From: Ogataea parapolymorpha DL-1
Taxonomy: Eukaryota; Ascomycota; Pichiomycetes; Pichiales; Pichiaceae
Direction: 5' to 3'
Length of the DNA: 64,000 nucleotides
NCBI RefSeq assembly: GCF_000187245.1
Contig: NC_027866.1
Span: forward strand, 860,411 to 924,410
This document shows, in pieces, positions 46,899 to 56,008 of this stretch; positions within the stretch are counted from its first letter, which is position 1, and each line of letters starts with the position of its first letter. Both the position numbers and the translations under genes were made by a program. The notes under the pieces were generated by a model, which saw only the letters and a list, made by a program, of their open reading frames with translations, did no database searches and was not told the DNA's origin.

Positions 46899-48476
46899 AT
46901 GACTGGCTCATTCAACCTGGCGGGGGAGAAGATCTCTGCCGCTCTTCCAAACGACGATCGCAAATGGTACCAAAGACGCAATCTAGTAAAACTGAATTTT
47001 TATATGTTCAGCTTCATCCTCTACGCTGCAGCGATTGGCTACGACTCTGCGCTGACGAACGCCATACAGGCTCTGCCTCAATGGCAAGAATTTACAGGAT
47101 ACCCCACCGGAACCTGGCTAGGATTTATTAATTCGTGTCCCTTTATCGGTACCTGTGCTATTATTTTTTTCGTGCCCTACTTCTGTGACAGGTTTGGCCG
47201 CAAACTGGTGATTTTTGCAACCTCATTCTTTATTTGGGTTGGCGCAATTGTGGCCGCGTCAGCCAAAAACAACGCAGCGTACATTATGGGTCGGATCATG
47301 ATTGGGTTTTCGTTTGCCTGCAATTACGCTGCCTCATTGTATATCAACGAGATGGCATTTCCAACCACCAGAGGAAAATTCTCGGCAGCCTACCACTCAA
47401 TGTTTTACTTTGGCGCGTTGATGGTTGCGTGGATTGTTTTTGGAACCAGATCGCTTCCAAACAGCAACAGTTGGAGGATTCCACTCGCCTTGCAGGCGTT
47501 TCTCCCCTCTGCTCTCATGCCATCTCTGCTAATGGCCCCCGAATCACCAAGATGGCTTGCATCGAAGGGAAGGATGGAAGAAGCACGAGAGATTCTTATG
47601 AAATATCACGCAGACTACGAGGAAATGTACGTCCCGCTCGTGGACCTCGAGATTGCCGAGATCGTGGCTTCTATCGAGGCCCAGAAAGCCAATAACGTGG
47701 CTTCCTGGAGATCGCTCGTGGCTACTCCAGGAAACAGGAAACGGATGTTTGTTGGGTGTTTCACTGCTGCTTCGTGTTCCTGGTGTGGAACAGGAATTGT
47801 CTCGTCGTATCTCAGCACGGTGCTGGACGCCGTCGGGATCACAAACACTCTCCAGAAAACTCTGATCAACGCCTGTCTACAGCTGTCTAACTGGCTGTGC
47901 GCGGTCACAGGTGTGATGCTGGTGGACAAGGTGGGAAGACGGACGCTTTTGCTGATGTCCATGATCTCTCTATTTATTTTCTATATTCCGCTGACTACCA
48001 TCACCGCAGTTTACCAGGAAACAGGCAAGAATGTGGGCCAGGGCATCATCGTGTTCATTTTCCTGTGTCTAGGGTTTAACAACGTGGCCTTCAGTCCTCT
48101 CGTCACAGCGTATCCGGCAGAGCTGTGGCCACAGGTGACGAGATCAAAAGGGCTTTTCTCAGCAATGTTTGTCCTCAATGCCACCACGTTCTTCAATATT
48201 TTCGTGAACGGAATTGCGCTGAACGCAATCCACTGGAAATACTATTGTGTGTATCTTGCAGTGCAGCTGGTGATCATCGGTGTCATTTACTTTGTTTTTC
48301 CGGAAACCAGAGGCCACTCTTTGGAGGAGATTGCACTTATTTTTGACAAGGACGATGTCACCCAGAACGCGCTAGGATCGATCCAGGTGATCAAATCAAA
48401 GTCTGCCGGCGGCAAGGTGGAGGCTATTGTGTCTGTGACGGAGGTTCCTGTCGGATCCGATGTAAGTCAGGTTTAA
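46899..48476 (+). CDS. MFS sugar permease, Lac12-like family
   Basis: The 525-residue protein has twelve predicted helices and sugar-transporter marks: DRFGRKLVIFATSFFIWVGA, PESPRWLASKGRMEEAREIL, VDKVGRRTLLL and the final PETRGHSLEEIALIF. SALTNAIQALPQWQEFTG and SAAYHSMFYFGALMVAW are typical of the fungal Lac12/lactose-permease branch rather than hexose carriers. A cytosolic loop near residue 235 is polar. Its substrate could be a disaccharide or, given the adjacent oxidase, a sugar-amine conjugate; that is inference. Confidence 0.85.
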   Translation: MTGSFNLAGEKISAALPNDDRKWYQRRNLVKLNFYMFSFILYAAAIGYDSALTNAIQALPQWQEFTGYPTGTWLGFINSCPFIGTCAIIFFVPYFCDRFGRKLVIFATSFFIWVGAIVAASAKNNAAYIMGRIMIGFSFACNYAASLYINEMAFPTTRGKFSAAYHSMFYFGALMVAWIVFGTRSLPNSNSWRIPLALQAFLPSALMPSLLMAPESPRWLASKGRMEEAREILMKYHADYEEMYVPLVDLEIAEIVASIEAQKANNVASWRSLVATPGNRKRMFVGCFTAASCSWCGTGIVSSYLSTVLDAVGITNTLQKTLINACLQLSNWLCAVTGVMLVDKVGRRTLLLMSMISLFIFYIPLTTITAVYQETGKNVGQGIIVFIFLCLGFNNVAFSPLVTAYPAELWPQVTRSKGLFSAMFVLNATTFFNIFVNGIALNAIHWKYYCVYLAVQLVIIGVIYFVFPETRGHSLEEIALIFDKDDVTQNALGSIQVIKSKSAGGKVEAIVSVTEVPVGSDVSQV

Positions 48477-48478
48477 CC

Positions 48479-48517
48479 GCTTATCAGCTCCCGATCTCCT
48501 TTTGTGGAGCTTATCAG
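48479..48517 (+). promoter_or_regulatory. Two GCTTATCAG direct repeats upstream of 5-oxoprolinase
   Basis: Identical nonamers GCTTATCAG at 48479-48487 and 48509-48517 each contain GATAAG on the other strand, 30 bp apart. Two GATAAG copies 15-35 bp apart form the UASNTR element that Gln3/Gat1 use in S. cerevisiae. GATAAA words also occur near 48534 and 48610. Confidence 0.6.
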
Positions 48518-48650
48518 TGCGCGGATAAAATTTCTACTTTATTTAATTTATTTTTTTGCGTATCTATCAGTGGAAGCGGAGTTACCTAAAATGGCGCATC
48601 AGGCACAAAGATAAATACCCATCCCCAACCTGTGTATCCGTCAAATCCTC

Positions 48651-51600
48651 ATGTCTGACATTAAAATTGCCATTGACCGTGGCGGAACATTTACCGACTT
48701 CCTAGCTATCATTCCGGGCCAGCAAGACTACGTCTTTAAGCTGCTTTCTGTTGACCCTGCCAACTACGAGGATGCCAACATTGAAGGGATCCGCAAAATT
48801 TTGGAACATGTCCAGGGAAAGAAAATTGCCCGTGGCGAGCCGTTAGATACCTCAATCGTCAGCAGCATCCGTCTGGGAACCACCGTTGCAACAAACGCTC
48901 TTCTGGAAAGAAAAGGAGCCAAGTGCGCTTTTGTCACCACCAAGGGCTTCAAGGATCTTCTGAGGATTGGCGACCAGAGCAGACCCGACCTATTTGCTCT
49001 CAAGATTGTCAAACCGGGCGTGCTGTACGAAGAGGTCGTTGAGATCGACGAGAGGGTCACAATGCCTGCGTACACCGAGGATCCACAAATGAACGATTGC
49101 AGAGAGCTACTTGACGGCACAAAATTCGTTGAGGGTACCACCAGGGAGGTGTTTGAGATTCTGAGGCCTATTGATCTTGATGCCGCCAAGCACGAACTGC
49201 TGCGGCTCAGATCCAACGGGTTCAAGTCCGTGGCTATTTGCCTGATTCACGGCTACAATTTCCAGGACCACGAAAAAAAACTGAAAGAACTAGCTATCGA
49301 GCTGGGCTTCGAGTTCATCACCACGTCCCACGAGATCATCCCTATGATCAAGGCTGTGCCACGAGCACAGTCTGCCGTGCTCGATGCGTATTTGACGCCT
49401 GTGGTGAAAGAGTACATCCACGGACTGCTGAAAGGCTTCAAGCCTGGCTTTGAAAAGCACACGAGAATCGAATTCATGCAGTCGGACGGCGGTATGTGCA
49501 CGGCAGAGCATTTTACAGGCCTCAAAGCCCTGCTGTCTGGCCCTGCTGGCGGTGTTGTGGGCGAGGCAGAAACTTGTTACGACGCCGACTACGGCGTCCC
49601 CATCATCGGCTTCGATATGGGCGGAACTTCCACGGACGTGTCGCGTTATGCTGGCCAGTACGAGCACGTTTTTGAGACCAACACGGCTGGAATCAACATT
49701 ACCGTGCCCCAGCTCGATATCAACACTGTTGCTGCCGGCGGAGGCTCTATTTTATTCTATAAGAACGGCATTTTCGTTGTCGGTCCTGAGTCCGCTGGAT
49801 CGCATCCCGGACCCGCATGCTATCGTAAAGGCGGTCCCCTCACGGTCACCGATGCCAACCTGGTGACTGGCCGGATTGTTCCTGAACAGTTTCCGAAAAT
49901 ATTTGGGCCTGACGCAAACGAGCCGCTGGACGTGGAGATTTCAAAGAAAAAATTCAGAGAGCTCACAGATCTCATCAACAAGGACAATCCGGGCTCACCA
50001 AAGACGGTCGAGGAGGTTGCTCTTGGCTTTCTCACCGTTGCTAACTACAACATGGCAAAGCTAATCAGAACACTTACCGAGTCCAAGGGCTACGACATCA
50101 CGAGACACAACCTTGCTTCCTTTGGCGGAGCAGGCGGGCAGCATGCGGCCCCGATGGCCGAGATTCTGAAAATCAAGCGTGTTGTCATCCACAAGTACTC
50201 GTCTATTCTCTCAGCCTACGGTATAGCTCTGGCTGACACCGTGGTGGAGAAACAGATCCCATCCAGCGCCGTCTACAAGGAGGACGCTGTTTCGGAGTTG
50301 TTGGAAAAATGCGAAATTTTGAAGGAGGAAGCTAAACAGAAGCTTCTATCTCAAGGTCTGAGGGAGTCTGATATTCGCTTTGAGGTCTTCTTTAACATGG
50401 GCTACCATGGTTCAGAAACGAAGCTGATGATCAACCAGGACGCAGAAAAGGATTTCTTCACATCCTTCAGGGAATCGCATCTCAGACAGTTCACGTTTGT
50501 GGACGACGAAAGAGACGTGATTGTGCATGATTTGCGGGTCAGGGGCACTGGGGCGTTATCCAAGGTGGTGGAACGGTCACCGTATAAGGATTTGGAAACG
50601 GTTGCACAGCAGCCTGTCAAAAGTGGCGTCGAAGTGAGCCAGCAGGAAATCGCTTTTGATGAAGGAAAAATGATGTCCAAGGTGTACTTCATGAAAGACC
50701 TCAGCATGGGCGATATCATAGCCGGACCTGCAATGATACTGGACGAAACTCAGACTATTCTGGTCACACCGGGTGCACGAGCCATCAATTTACCCAGACA
50801 CATCATTATCGACGTGGACAACGAGAAAACGCAGGACGAAATTTCCCTGGACCATGTCGATCCAATTTTGCTTTCCGTCTTTTCCAACAGGTTCATGTTC
50901 ATTGCTGAGGACATGGGCAGAACGTTGCAGAAAATTTCTGTTTCGGCCAACATTAAGGAACGCATGGACTTTTCTTGTGCGCTGTTTGACGAGGATGGAA
51001 ATCTGACGGCTAACGCGCCTCACGTTCCTGTCCATTTAGGATCCATGAGTTTCTCCATCAAATACGCTATTGAGTATTGGAAAGACAATATCCACGAAGG
51101 CGACGTTCTTGCTACCAACCACCCCGTGGCAGGCGGAACACATCTTCCTGACATTACCATTATTTCTCCAGTCTTCATCGAAGGGAAGATCCGATTCTTC
51201 ACCGCCTCCAGGGCACACCACGCAGAAATAGGAGGACTCACTCCTGGTTCTGGCTCTACAATGGCCACCAGTTTGGCTGAGGAAGGTGCGCAGTTTGAAG
51301 CATGGAAAATTGTTTCCAAGGGTCAATTTGATTACGAAGGGCTACACAAGTACTTCATGGAAGTCCCTGCAGAGGCTCCTGGCTGTTCACCAACCAGAAA
51401 GCTCGAAGACAACGTTTCTGATCTCAAGGCGCAGATTGCCGCAAATCAGCGTGGTGTCAACCTGTTGGTGGATTTATTCAAGGAGTACGGCGTTGAGACA
51501 GTGTTGTTCTACATGCGCAACGTCAAAAAGACGGCTGAAATGGCCGTGCGTGCAGCCCTTAAGAAACTTGCTAAAACGCACCGCGGAAAACTCCCGCTGC

Positions 51601-52562
51601 GGGCAGAAGAGGTGCTGGACACAGGCTCTAAAATTGTGGTGTCCATAGATATCAACGAAGAGGACGGCTCTGCTGTTTACGATTTCACTGGCACAACAGA
51701 GCAGGTGTACAGCCCGCAAAACTCGCCGATTGCAGTGACCCACGCCTGCGTCATTTACGGGCTGCGGTGTATCATCAACTCGGACATCCCTCTGAACGAG
51801 GGTTGTCTTGTGCCGATCGAGATTATTGTTCCAGAAGGCACGTTGTTGAACCCGTCCAAGGAGGCGGCTGTGAGCTCCGGAAACGGCAGTGGTTCCCAAA
51901 TTCTTACCGAGACCATTTTCAAGGCCTACCAGGTGGTGGGTAGCGGGCCTGGATCGATGAATGCACTACACTTTGGTGTTGGAGGCTTGGAAAACGGCCA
52001 GCTTGTTAAAGGATTCGGTATGGTTGAGACTATCGGCGCCGGCAGCGGTGCAACAGAAGGAGCAGACGGATTTTCGGGCACTCAGTGTCACATGACCAAC
52101 ACGAAAATCACAGATCCTGAGGTGCTTGAAAAACGGTATCCGTGTATTCTGTGGGACTGGAGTATTCGTAAAGGGACTGGTGGAGACGGTAAATGGAAGG
52201 GAGGCGACGGATTGCAACGGATTATTCAATTCACCACGAAAGTGGAAGCGTCGATTTCCTCGTTCAGGCGTGCTACGTCTCCCTATGGTATGGCTGGCGG
52301 ATGTTGTGGTGCTCGTGGTATCAACAAAATTGGGAAGCAGATGAAGGACGGGTCAGTCCAATGGTTTGGGATTGGAGCCTTTGCCGATATCGTGCTCCAG
52401 AAAGGTATGTATATCGCGATTCTTACTCCAGGAGGAGGTGGTTACGGCGACCCGAAAGAAAGAGAAAAAGTCGTGATGAAGACCGGGCACGAGTTGCCAA
52501 GAGCCCCACTGGCCGGAGGGACGCTCTCTAACATTGTTGAGGCCGCAAACACCTCTCAGTAA
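48651..52562 (+). CDS. OXP1: 5-oxoprolinase, ATP-hydrolysing
   Basis: The 1303-residue protein has the HyuA N-terminal nucleotide-binding part (IKIAIDRGGTFTDFLAI, IIGFDMGGTSTDVSRYAGQ) and a C-terminal HyuB part (GTHLPDITIISPVF, NGSGSQILTETIFKAYQVVG). Length matches yeast Oxp1 (1286). The enzyme opens 5-oxoproline to glutamate using ATP in glutathione turnover and pyroglutamate use. It is the largest gene in the window. The GATA repeat upstream suggests induction on poor nitrogen. Confidence 0.95.
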   Translation: MSDIKIAIDRGGTFTDFLAIIPGQQDYVFKLLSVDPANYEDANIEGIRKILEHVQGKKIARGEPLDTSIVSSIRLGTTVATNALLERKGAKCAFVTTKGFKDLLRIGDQSRPDLFALKIVKPGVLYEEVVEIDERVTMPAYTEDPQMNDCRELLDGTKFVEGTTREVFEILRPIDLDAAKHELLRLRSNGFKSVAICLIHGYNFQDHEKKLKELAIELGFEFITTSHEIIPMIKAVPRAQSAVLDAYLTPVVKEYIHGLLKGFKPGFEKHTRIEFMQSDGGMCTAEHFTGLKALLSGPAGGVVGEAETCYDADYGVPIIGFDMGGTSTDVSRYAGQYEHVFETNTAGINITVPQLDINTVAAGGGSILFYKNGIFVVGPESAGSHPGPACYRKGGPLTVTDANLVTGRIVPEQFPKIFGPDANEPLDVEISKKKFRELTDLINKDNPGSPKTVEEVALGFLTVANYNMAKLIRTLTESKGYDITRHNLASFGGAGGQHAAPMAEILKIKRVVIHKYSSILSAYGIALADTVVEKQIPSSAVYKEDAVSELLEKCEILKEEAKQKLLSQGLRESDIRFEVFFNMGYHGSETKLMINQDAEKDFFTSFRESHLRQFTFVDDERDVIVHDLRVRGTGALSKVVERSPYKDLETVAQQPVKSGVEVSQQEIAFDEGKMMSKVYFMKDLSMGDIIAGPAMILDETQTILVTPGARAINLPRHIIIDVDNEKTQDEISLDHVDPILLSVFSNRFMFIAEDMGRTLQKISVSANIKERMDFSCALFDEDGNLTANAPHVPVHLGSMSFSIKYAIEYWKDNIHEGDVLATNHPVAGGTHLPDITIISPVFIEGKIRFFTASRAHHAEIGGLTPGSGSTMATSLAEEGAQFEAWKIVSKGQFDYEGLHKYFMEVPAEAPGCSPTRKLEDNVSDLKAQIAANQRGVNLLVDLFKEYGVETVLFYMRNVKKTAEMAVRAALKKLAKTHRGKLPLRAEEVLDTGSKIVVSIDINEEDGSAVYDFTGTTEQVYSPQNSPIAVTHACVIYGLRCIINSDIPLNEGCLVPIEIIVPEGTLLNPSKEAAVSSGNGSGSQILTETIFKAYQVVGSGPGSMNALHFGVGGLENGQLVKGFGMVETIGAGSGATEGADGFSGTQCHMTNTKITDPEVLEKRYPCILWDWSIRKGTGGDGKWKGGDGLQRIIQFTTKVEASISSFRRATSPYGMAGGCCGARGINKIGKQMKDGSVQWFGIGAFADIVLQKGMYIAILTPGGGGYGDPKEREKVVMKTGHELPRAPLAGGTLSNIVEAANTSQ

Positions 52563-52710
52563 GATTTTAGATAAGGCTTTAAAAATTGCACCATTTATTT
52601 ATCTCTCGCGAGATCTCCGGTTATCAACTTCCGAGATAAGAAATTCTACGAGACTAATACAGATCAAATATTTAAATCAAGCACGAAGTGCAAACTTTCA
52701 CTAAATTCTA
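52563..52710 (+). promoter_or_regulatory. Promoter with GATA sites and TCTCGCGAGA palindrome
   Basis: GATAAG at 52570-52575 and 52635-52640, a GTTATC (GATAAC reverse) at 52620-52625, and a perfect palindrome TCTCGCGAGA at 52604-52613 lie within 70 bp. The region serves the transporter gene at 52711 and suggests nitrogen-dependent control. Confidence 0.5.
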
Positions 52711-54219
52711 ATGTCCGAAAAAGAAACAGCTACGCACAATCTGGACGAGGTGAGCAGCGTGGAGAACCGCGAGTGGGCAGACGTGGATCAGGCTATGGCC
52801 CTAGCTAAGGAGTCCAAGGAGGTGACTCTCGACAAAAAGGCCAACGATGCTCTTCTTCGGAAACTCGACTTTTTCCTGATGCCTTTGGTCTCCTTTCTGT
52901 ACTCTTTGTTCTACATTGACAAGGCCTGCAATGGTTATGCAGCAGTTATGGGAATTAAAACCGACATGAACATGGTCGGTAACCAGTACGCATGGACCTC
53001 CTCAGCTTTCTACTTGGGATACCTATGTTTCCAGCCGATTGCCGGCTACACGCTCCAACGATTCCCTCTTTCGAGAACATTCAGTATATACATGTTCTCG
53101 TGGGCAGTCATCATTTGCCTACAAGCTTCTAATCACAGCTACGCAGCGTTCATATTTTTAAGAACACTTCTGGGCTGCTCGGAAGCATCTGCCTCTGTCT
53201 TCACCACTATTCTGACGTCTCAGTACTACCGCAAAAAAGAGGCGTTTTTGAGAGTGTCCTTTTGGCTCAGTACCGCTGGGTTTGGAGTTTTCTTTGGGTC
53301 GTTGATGTCTTACGGTATAGCTATTCGAGCAGACCAGTTTTCGATCGAGCCTTGGAAAATCTTGTTTATTGTGGTGGGGCTTATATCGCTGACGACCGGA
53401 ATAATTGTCTTTATTCATATTCCAAACACTCCTGGTGAAGCATGGTTCTTGTCCAAAAAAGAGAAACTGCTTGTGGTGGAGAGACTGAGAGAGAACTTCC
53501 AAGGTTTTGGAAACAAAAAGTTCAAAAGATACCAGTGCATCGAGGCTCTGCTCGACGTGAAAACCTGGCTATTCTTTTTCTACGCCGTGTCGTTCAACAT
53601 TCCCAACGGTGGAATCAGCTCTTTCGGATCAATCTTGTTGAACTCCGACCTCGGATACTCCGCTACCGACGCATTGCTCTACGGATGTCCTCAGGGAGTG
53701 GTGGAATTTATTGGACTTCCTATTATCGCGTATCTGATCCAAAGATACAACTGGCCACGGTTGCTGACCACGAGTATAGTTATTGTGGTGTGCCTTCCGT
53801 TTGCTTGTATGCTTGCTTTCTGTGAAGCAACGCACGCAAAGCTCGCTGGTTACTATCTGTTGAACCTGATGCAAATTGGACCTATTGGATGTTTCTCTTA
53901 TTTCGCTAGCAACACGCCTGGCCACACGAAGAAAATCACTGTCACTGGAGTTTATCTGATTGGATACTGTGTTGGCAATCTTATTGGTCCCCAGACCTAC
54001 CGCGCTTCAGATGCTCCTCACTACGTGCCAGCAAAGATCGCTATAGTTGTGTGCCTGGCTGTCGCATCCTCTTGTATTTTGGGAGTTTACCTTCTTTGCA
54101 GGAGAGAAAACAAGAGGCGTGACCGCATGGAGGAAGCACGGCCAGAGCTGGCTCCAGAGAATATCGAGTTTTCGGACTTGACCGACAAGGAGAACATTTT
54201 TTTCAGATACACCCTCTAG
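52711..54219 (+). CDS. Dal5-like MFS permease (anion:cation symporter family)
   Basis: The 502-residue protein has twelve helices and the Dal5/Tna1/Seo1 pattern: LRKLDFFLMPLVSFLYSLFY, DKACNGYAAVMGIKTDMNM, FQPIAGYTLQRFPLSR, RTLLGCSEASASVF, and YRKKEAFLRVSFWLSTAGFG. Family members carry allantoate, dipeptides, nicotinate or thio-amides. With the peptidases and 5-oxoprolinase nearby, a small nitrogen compound or peptide is likely. The start is at ATG 52711. Confidence 0.85.
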   Translation: MSEKETATHNLDEVSSVENREWADVDQAMALAKESKEVTLDKKANDALLRKLDFFLMPLVSFLYSLFYIDKACNGYAAVMGIKTDMNMVGNQYAWTSSAFYLGYLCFQPIAGYTLQRFPLSRTFSIYMFSWAVIICLQASNHSYAAFIFLRTLLGCSEASASVFTTILTSQYYRKKEAFLRVSFWLSTAGFGVFFGSLMSYGIAIRADQFSIEPWKILFIVVGLISLTTGIIVFIHIPNTPGEAWFLSKKEKLLVVERLRENFQGFGNKKFKRYQCIEALLDVKTWLFFFYAVSFNIPNGGISSFGSILLNSDLGYSATDALLYGCPQGVVEFIGLPIIAYLIQRYNWPRLLTTSIVIVVCLPFACMLAFCEATHAKLAGYYLLNLMQIGPIGCFSYFASNTPGHTKKITVTGVYLIGYCVGNLIGPQTYRASDAPHYVPAKIAIVVCLAVASSCILGVYLLCRRENKRRDRMEEARPELAPENIEFSDLTDKENIFFRYTL

Positions 54220-54229
54220 CTTATCTTCG

Positions 54230-54250
54230 GGATTGCCGAATCGGGTGCTT
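54230..54250 (+). promoter_or_regulatory. CTTATC next to TTCGG-N5-CCGAA inverted repeat
   Basis: CTTATC (54230-54235) runs directly into TTCGG (54236-54240), five bases, then CCGAA (54246-54250). The half-sites are like those bound by Zn2Cys6 dimers (Ppr1 uses N6). It lies 65-85 bp upstream of the CPS1-like start, so the cluster regulator is one candidate ligand. Confidence 0.45.
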
Positions 54251-54314
54251 TTTTTCGGTTCTAGATATCCGATATAATTTAAATAAATATGAACAGTTTG
54301 AACAAATTTAGGTA

Positions 54315-56003
54315 ATGAATTTCCAGGCCTATGTCAGTTTGTGGGCCGCGTGCTTTGTGGGTGGTCTTCTTGTACTCTACACAATTTATTCAGCTAAAGA
54401 AGCAGTAGACTACATGCCTCAATGTCCCATGGTCGAACCTTATAGACCTTCGACCTATCTCGCCAACAGTCAGGTCATAGACACCATTTTACATGACCAT
54501 GAGTTCCGCAACCAATCTCTTGTCAAGTTACAAAATGCAATTCGTATAAAAACAGAAACCCACGACGACGACCCGGCTACTGTAGAGGATGACCCTGAAT
54601 ACTGGTCAAAGTTCGATATTTTTGAAAGTTACTTAAGGTCGACTTTTCCTTTATTCTATCAAAACACGGAGCTCCATAAGGTTAATCATCATGGTCTTGT
54701 TTACATCTGGAGAGGTACAAATACAACCCTAAAGCCACTGCTTTTAATGGGACACCAAGACACCAGCCCAGTGCCGGAGTCGACCCTCCCCTTGTGGACG
54801 TATCCTCCTTTTGAGGCACATTACAACGGCACGCATCTTTTTGGCAGGGGATCTTCAGATTGCAAGAACCTGGTCATTGGCTATTTTGAGGCTGCTGAAG
54901 AGCTTATGAAGACGGGTTTTATTCCTCGTCGTACCGTTGTATTTTCGTTTGGTTTTGACGAGGAAGTGAGTGGTGTGCGTAATAGGAACGCCCAGTGGCT
55001 GGAGCAGAAATTTGGTTCCAAGTCCATGTATGCAATTTGCGATGAAGGAGGTGTTTCTTTAACCACACTGGACGGGACTACCATGGCTGTTCCTGGCACA
55101 GGAGAGAAAGGCTTTTTGAATCTGTGGATTGACCTAAAGACCCCAGGTGGCCACTCTTCTGTGCCTCCTGACCATACCTCATTGGGAGTCATGGCAGATC
55201 TCATGGTAAAAATTGAAAACGATCCATTTCCTTCCTATTTCACGCCACAAAATCCCACATACTACCAATATGTTTGTCTTGCTGAAAATTCTGCTACCAT
55301 TGACAAAGAGCTGAAGAAAAATATTCTCAGCAGCCAAGCTAGTCCTTTGTCAAATAAAAAGGTCAGAGAGTACATCGAATCGAGTCGGTGGCTGAAATAC
55401 TATATTAAAACATCGCAAGCACTTGATGTGATTCATGGAGGATCAAAGTCTAATGCGTTGCCGGAATTTGTCCAGTTGACCATCAATTCGCGAGTTGCCA
55501 TTGAGGAATCCATCCACTCAGCACTAGAAAAGTATCTGCGGAACGTTAAAAATGTTGCCCAAAAGTACGATTTTGGCCTGAGCTACCAGCTGAAAAACGA
55601 GCCAGCCGTTGAAATATTTCCTCCAACACCTCAAGGTGACTTTCTGGTTCACACCGACGAGTATTTCGATGTTGCGCCATTGACTCCCATAAACGACAAC
55701 CATTGGAAAATATTTGCAGGGAACATTAAACACGTGTATGAAGAGCTCATCTGGCCAGACATATATCAAGGCCCGAATGCCCACAACCCTATAATTGTGT
55801 CTCCAGGGATTGCTCCCGGAAACACAGATACAAAATACTACTGGAACCTTTCTGATCACATCTATCGGTATAGGCCCGGAGAGTATACGAGTGTCGAGAC
55901 CTCTGCCCACGGAGTGAACGAATGGATTAAATTCGACAGCCATCTCCAGATCATCGTGTTTTACTTTCAGTACATCCAGAGTGTAGATGAGATCGACGAT
56001 TGA
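54315..56003 (+). CDS. CPS1: Carboxypeptidase S (M20 Gly-X carboxypeptidase)
   Basis: The 562-residue protein has an N-terminal signal-anchor helix (YVSLWAACFVGGLLVLYTIY), then the M20 fold: LLLMGHQDTSPVPESTLPLW, HLFGRGSSDCKNLVIG, FSFGFDEEVSGVRN, and a dimerisation domain with LKTPGGHSSVPPDHTSLG. Metal ligands (H, D, E, D/E, H) are present. Cps1 is a vacuolar zinc enzyme that frees C-terminal residues from small peptides under nitrogen limitation. It converges on the aminotransferase gene. Confidence 0.9.
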   Translation: MNFQAYVSLWAACFVGGLLVLYTIYSAKEAVDYMPQCPMVEPYRPSTYLANSQVIDTILHDHEFRNQSLVKLQNAIRIKTETHDDDPATVEDDPEYWSKFDIFESYLRSTFPLFYQNTELHKVNHHGLVYIWRGTNTTLKPLLLMGHQDTSPVPESTLPLWTYPPFEAHYNGTHLFGRGSSDCKNLVIGYFEAAEELMKTGFIPRRTVVFSFGFDEEVSGVRNRNAQWLEQKFGSKSMYAICDEGGVSLTTLDGTTMAVPGTGEKGFLNLWIDLKTPGGHSSVPPDHTSLGVMADLMVKIENDPFPSYFTPQNPTYYQYVCLAENSATIDKELKKNILSSQASPLSNKKVREYIESSRWLKYYIKTSQALDVIHGGSKSNALPEFVQLTINSRVAIEESIHSALEKYLRNVKNVAQKYDFGLSYQLKNEPAVEIFPPTPQGDFLVHTDEYFDVAPLTPINDNHWKIFAGNIKHVYEELIWPDIYQGPNAHNPIIVSPGIAPGNTDTKYYWNLSDHIYRYRPGEYTSVETSAHGVNEWIKFDSHLQIIVFYFQYIQSVDEIDD

Positions 56004-56008
56004 TAAAA

